A stretch of 53,745 nucleotides of DNA from Firmicutes bacterium UBA1422 (GTDB lineage: Bacteria > Bacillota > Clostridia > Peptostreptococcales > Anaerovoracaceae), in NCBI GenBank assembly GCA_002304835.1, contig DBPK01000027.1:36780-90524 (forward strand), written 5' to 3'. The position numbers and the translations under genes were made by a program. Positions within the stretch are counted from its first letter, which is position 1; the number at the start of each line of letters is the position of its first letter. The notes under the pieces are model-generated. The model was not told the DNA's origin, did not search any database, and saw only the letters and a list, made by a program, of their open reading frames with translations. This document shows, piece after piece, positions 51,786 to 53,745 of this stretch.

Positions 51786-52297
51786 GAGAGATAGAAGAAA
51801 TCAGAACAGGCATCGGATTTGATGTGCATCGTCTTGAAAATGGCAGAAAACTTGTCCTGGGAGGCATAACTATACCCTTTGAAAAAGGTCTCCTGGGTCA
51901 TTCTGATGCCGATGTTCTTGTTCATGCTCTTATGGATGCCCTGCTGGGAGCGGCTTCAATGGGAGACATAGGCATGCATTTTCCGGACACGGAGGACAGA
52001 TACCGTGACATATCAAGCATAAAACTTTTAAAGCATGTAACAGATATAATAAGAGAAAAAGGATATCATATATGCAATGCGGATGTAATAGTGATGGCTC
52101 AGCAACCGAAGATCTCAGGATTCACAAAGGAGATAAAAGAAAAACTTGCTGAGGCGATGGGAATAAAAGAAAGCTCCTTGAACATAAAAGGAACTACCAC
52201 CGAAAAACTGGGGATCATAGGGAAAGGAGAGGGCATAGCTGCAGAGGCGGCATGCCTCCTTATAAAGTATCGGTCAACAAATCAATCATTAAGATAA
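51782..52297 (+). CDS. ispF: 2-C-methyl-D-erythritol 2,4-cyclodiphosphate synthase
   Basis: Forms the cyclic diphosphate in the MEP isoprenoid pathway. At 171 residues it has the typical length. Metal-binding GFDVHRL (Asp14, His16), HSDADVLVHA and DIGMHFPDTEDRY are clear, and the C-terminal NIKGTTTEKLGIIGKGEGIAA is the signature. ispD, usually just upstream, is absent here. Confidence 0.95.
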   Translation: MREIEEIRTGIGFDVHRLENGRKLVLGGITIPFEKGLLGHSDADVLVHALMDALLGAASMGDIGMHFPDTEDRYRDISSIKLLKHVTDIIREKGYHICNADVIVMAQQPKISGFTKEIKEKLAEAMGIKESSLNIKGTTTEKLGIIGKGEGIAAEAACLLIKYRSTNQSLR

Positions 52298-52341
52298 TAT
52301 AGAAAAGCATCAGACAAAAAGACAAGAAGGAGAAGCAAAAA

Positions 52342-53745
52342 ATGAGACTTTCAAAAATGCACTTTAAAACACTGCGTGAGGTGCCGAGTGAAGCAGAAAT
52401 ACCCAGTCATATACTTATGCTAAGGGCAGGTATCATAAGAAAACTTGTATCCGGCGTATATGGCTTTATGCCTTTGGGATGGAGAGCTGTAAGAAAAATA
52501 GAGGAAATAATAAGGGAAGAAATGGATGCTGCAGGAGGTCAGGAGATCCACATGTCCGCTGTCCAGCCTTCCGAGCTTTGGGAAGAATCCGGAAGATGGT
52601 TTGCATACGGTCCGGAACTTTGGAGACTAAAGGACAGAAACGGAAGAGAATTTTGTCTTGGACCAACCCATGAAGAGATTTTTACTGATATAGTCAGAAA
52701 CGATATTTCCTCATACAGACAGCTGCCGGAAAACCTTTATCAGATACAGACAAAATACAGAGATGAAGCCCGTCCCAGATTCGGTCTTATGAGAAGCAGG
52801 GAATTTATAATGAAGGATGCTTACTCATTTGACAAGGATGAAGAAGGGCTGAAAAAAAGCTATAAAGACATGTATGACGCATACGAAAAAATATTTGACA
52901 GGTGTGGACTGAAGTATAGAGCGGTCGATGCGGATACGGGTGCAATGGGGGGCAATAATTCTCATGAATTCACTGCTCTTTCTGAAGTGGGAGAAAGTCA
53001 GATAGCATATTGCGAAAAATGCCACATGGCGGCCACTGTGGAAAGGGCAGAAACCGTGGATGCAAAAACCGATGACGAAGAAATGCAACCTTTGGAGGAA
53101 GTCAGCACCCCCGACATGAAGACCATAGAGGATGTGGCCGCATACCTGGGTCTCAAGAAGGACCGGACTATAAAGGCGCTTCTCTTTGTCACCTACGATA
53201 ACGAGGAAAAAGAAAACGGATATGTGGCAGCGTTCATAAGGGGCGACAGAGAGCTTAATATGGTGAAACTTGTAAATGCCCTTGGGATACCCGAACATTC
53301 CATTGGTTTTGCAGACGAGGGCAAAATGGGCCCTGCTACAGGATGCGTCGGAGGATTTACGGGACCTGTCGGGCTTCATGACTTGACTGTAGTCGTGGAC
53401 AGTGAACTGACCGGACAGAAAAATCTTTGTGCCGGTGCATGTAAAAAGGATTTCCATCTAAAGAACGTAAACTATGGAAGAGACTATGAAGCAGATATAA
53501 TATCAGATATAAAACTCATTCAGGAAAATGATCCCTGCCCTTCCTGCGGAGAACCTGTGAAAATCGCAAGAGGCATAGAGGTTGGTCAGGTATTCAAACT
53601 GGGCACAAAATACAGTGAATCAATGGGAGCTTATTATAAGGATGAGAACCAGCAAAGCAGGCCAATAGTAATGGGATGTTATGGGATAGGAGTTACAAGG
53701 ACTTTGGCAGCCATAGTAGAACAGCATCATGATGATGACGGCATA
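52342..53745 (+). CDS. proS: Proline-tRNA ligase, N-terminal part
   Basis: A class II synthetase; 468 codons are visible and the reading frame is open at the right edge. Motif 1 LPLG-like FMPLGWRA, motif 2 RYRDEARPRFGLMRSREFIMKDAYSF, the bacterial-type editing domain inserted at about 225-390 (which removes misacylated alanine), and then motif 3 GCYGIGVTRTLAA close to the edge. The long insertion marks the standard bacterial ProRS. RBS AAGGAGAAG. The anticodon-binding C-terminus is outside the window. Confidence 0.94.
   Translation, partial: MRLSKMHFKTLREVPSEAEIPSHILMLRAGIIRKLVSGVYGFMPLGWRAVRKIEEIIREEMDAAGGQEIHMSAVQPSELWEESGRWFAYGPELWRLKDRNGREFCLGPTHEEIFTDIVRNDISSYRQLPENLYQIQTKYRDEARPRFGLMRSREFIMKDAYSFDKDEEGLKKSYKDMYDAYEKIFDRCGLKYRAVDADTGAMGGNNSHEFTALSEVGESQIAYCEKCHMAATVERAETVDAKTDDEEMQPLEEVSTPDMKTIEDVAAYLGLKKDRTIKALLFVTYDNEEKENGYVAAFIRGDRELNMVKLVNALGIPEHSIGFADEGKMGPATGCVGGFTGPVGLHDLTVVVDSELTGQKNLCAGACKKDFHLKNVNYGRDYEADIISDIKLIQENDPCPSCGEPVKIARGIEVGQVFKLGTKYSESMGAYYKDENQQSRPIVMGCYGIGVTRTLAAIVEQHHDDDGI

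Noticed and set aside
1..53745. CRISPR arrays, insertion sequences, prophage or att sites
   Set aside because: No regularly spaced repeats, transposase or integrase genes, or tRNA-end duplications were seen by eye on either strand.

Overview
The window looks like chromosomal core DNA from a strictly anaerobic, low-to-moderate GC member of the Clostridia (Firmicutes). Four things point there: a raiA-motif RNA directly upstream of a long-form hibernation promoting factor, a cdaA-cdaR-glmM block, a beta subunit of a sodium-pumping decarboxylase, and a regulator fused to a desulfoferrodoxin-like (superoxide reductase) module. Codon use is rich in ATA, AGA and AGG, and strong Shine-Dalgarno sequences are common. 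I see no phage genes, insertion sequence, CRISPR array or obvious foreign island. Almost all genes read on the + strand, so + is probably the leading strand. The order placement is inference.

Layout. 1-7093: a 5' part of nadE on the minus strand, then YhaM-like nuclease and tRNA CCA-adding enzyme, a stand-alone bactofilin with its own promoter and terminator, recD2, a ComF-like protein, and the raiA noncoding RNA. 7094-17499: a dense + strand run of hpf, cdaA, cdaR, glmM, glmS, ahcY-like, a membrane-anchored polysaccharide deacetylase, a PLP aminotransferase and a QueG-like iron-sulfur protein; the cda/glm part joins c-di-AMP signalling to amino-sugar supply for the wall. 17487-25898: gltX (minus), a CNNM/CorC transporter-like protein, secA, prfB with the classic programmed frameshift, and an orphan decarboxylase beta subunit behind a structured leader. 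26029-30463: HAD phosphatase, a Walker-A-less AddB, tRNA-Thr and tRNA-Ala. 30464-37443: the HTH-desulfoferrodoxin fusion, a secreted papain-like protease (minus), and a tightly coupled operon of two AMP-forming acyl ligases plus an alanine/ornithine racemase-type PLP enzyme.

37528-45391: greA-lysS-asnS behind a perfect consensus promoter, a SpmA/SpmB-like pair of gate-domain membrane proteins, an EF-G-like GTPase with promoter and terminator, a DJ-1/PfpI protein and a second QueG-like protein. 45530-53745: a secreted FN3-FN3-3D wall protein, radA, a two-component system (minus), then carD-like regulator, yacL-like PIN/TRAM protein, ispF and the first 468 codons of proS, which runs off the right edge.

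Most genes are housekeeping: translation (prfB, lysS, asnS, gltX, proS, cca, hpf), envelope (glmM, glmS, secA, 3D protein, deacetylase) and DNA repair (recD2, addB, radA). The least ordinary items are the HTH-Dx-SOR fusion with a palindrome upstream, the raiA RNA and hpf promoter overlap, the ligase-ligase-racemase operon facing the papain-like protease, and repeated TTGACAC elements between the two-component system and carD.
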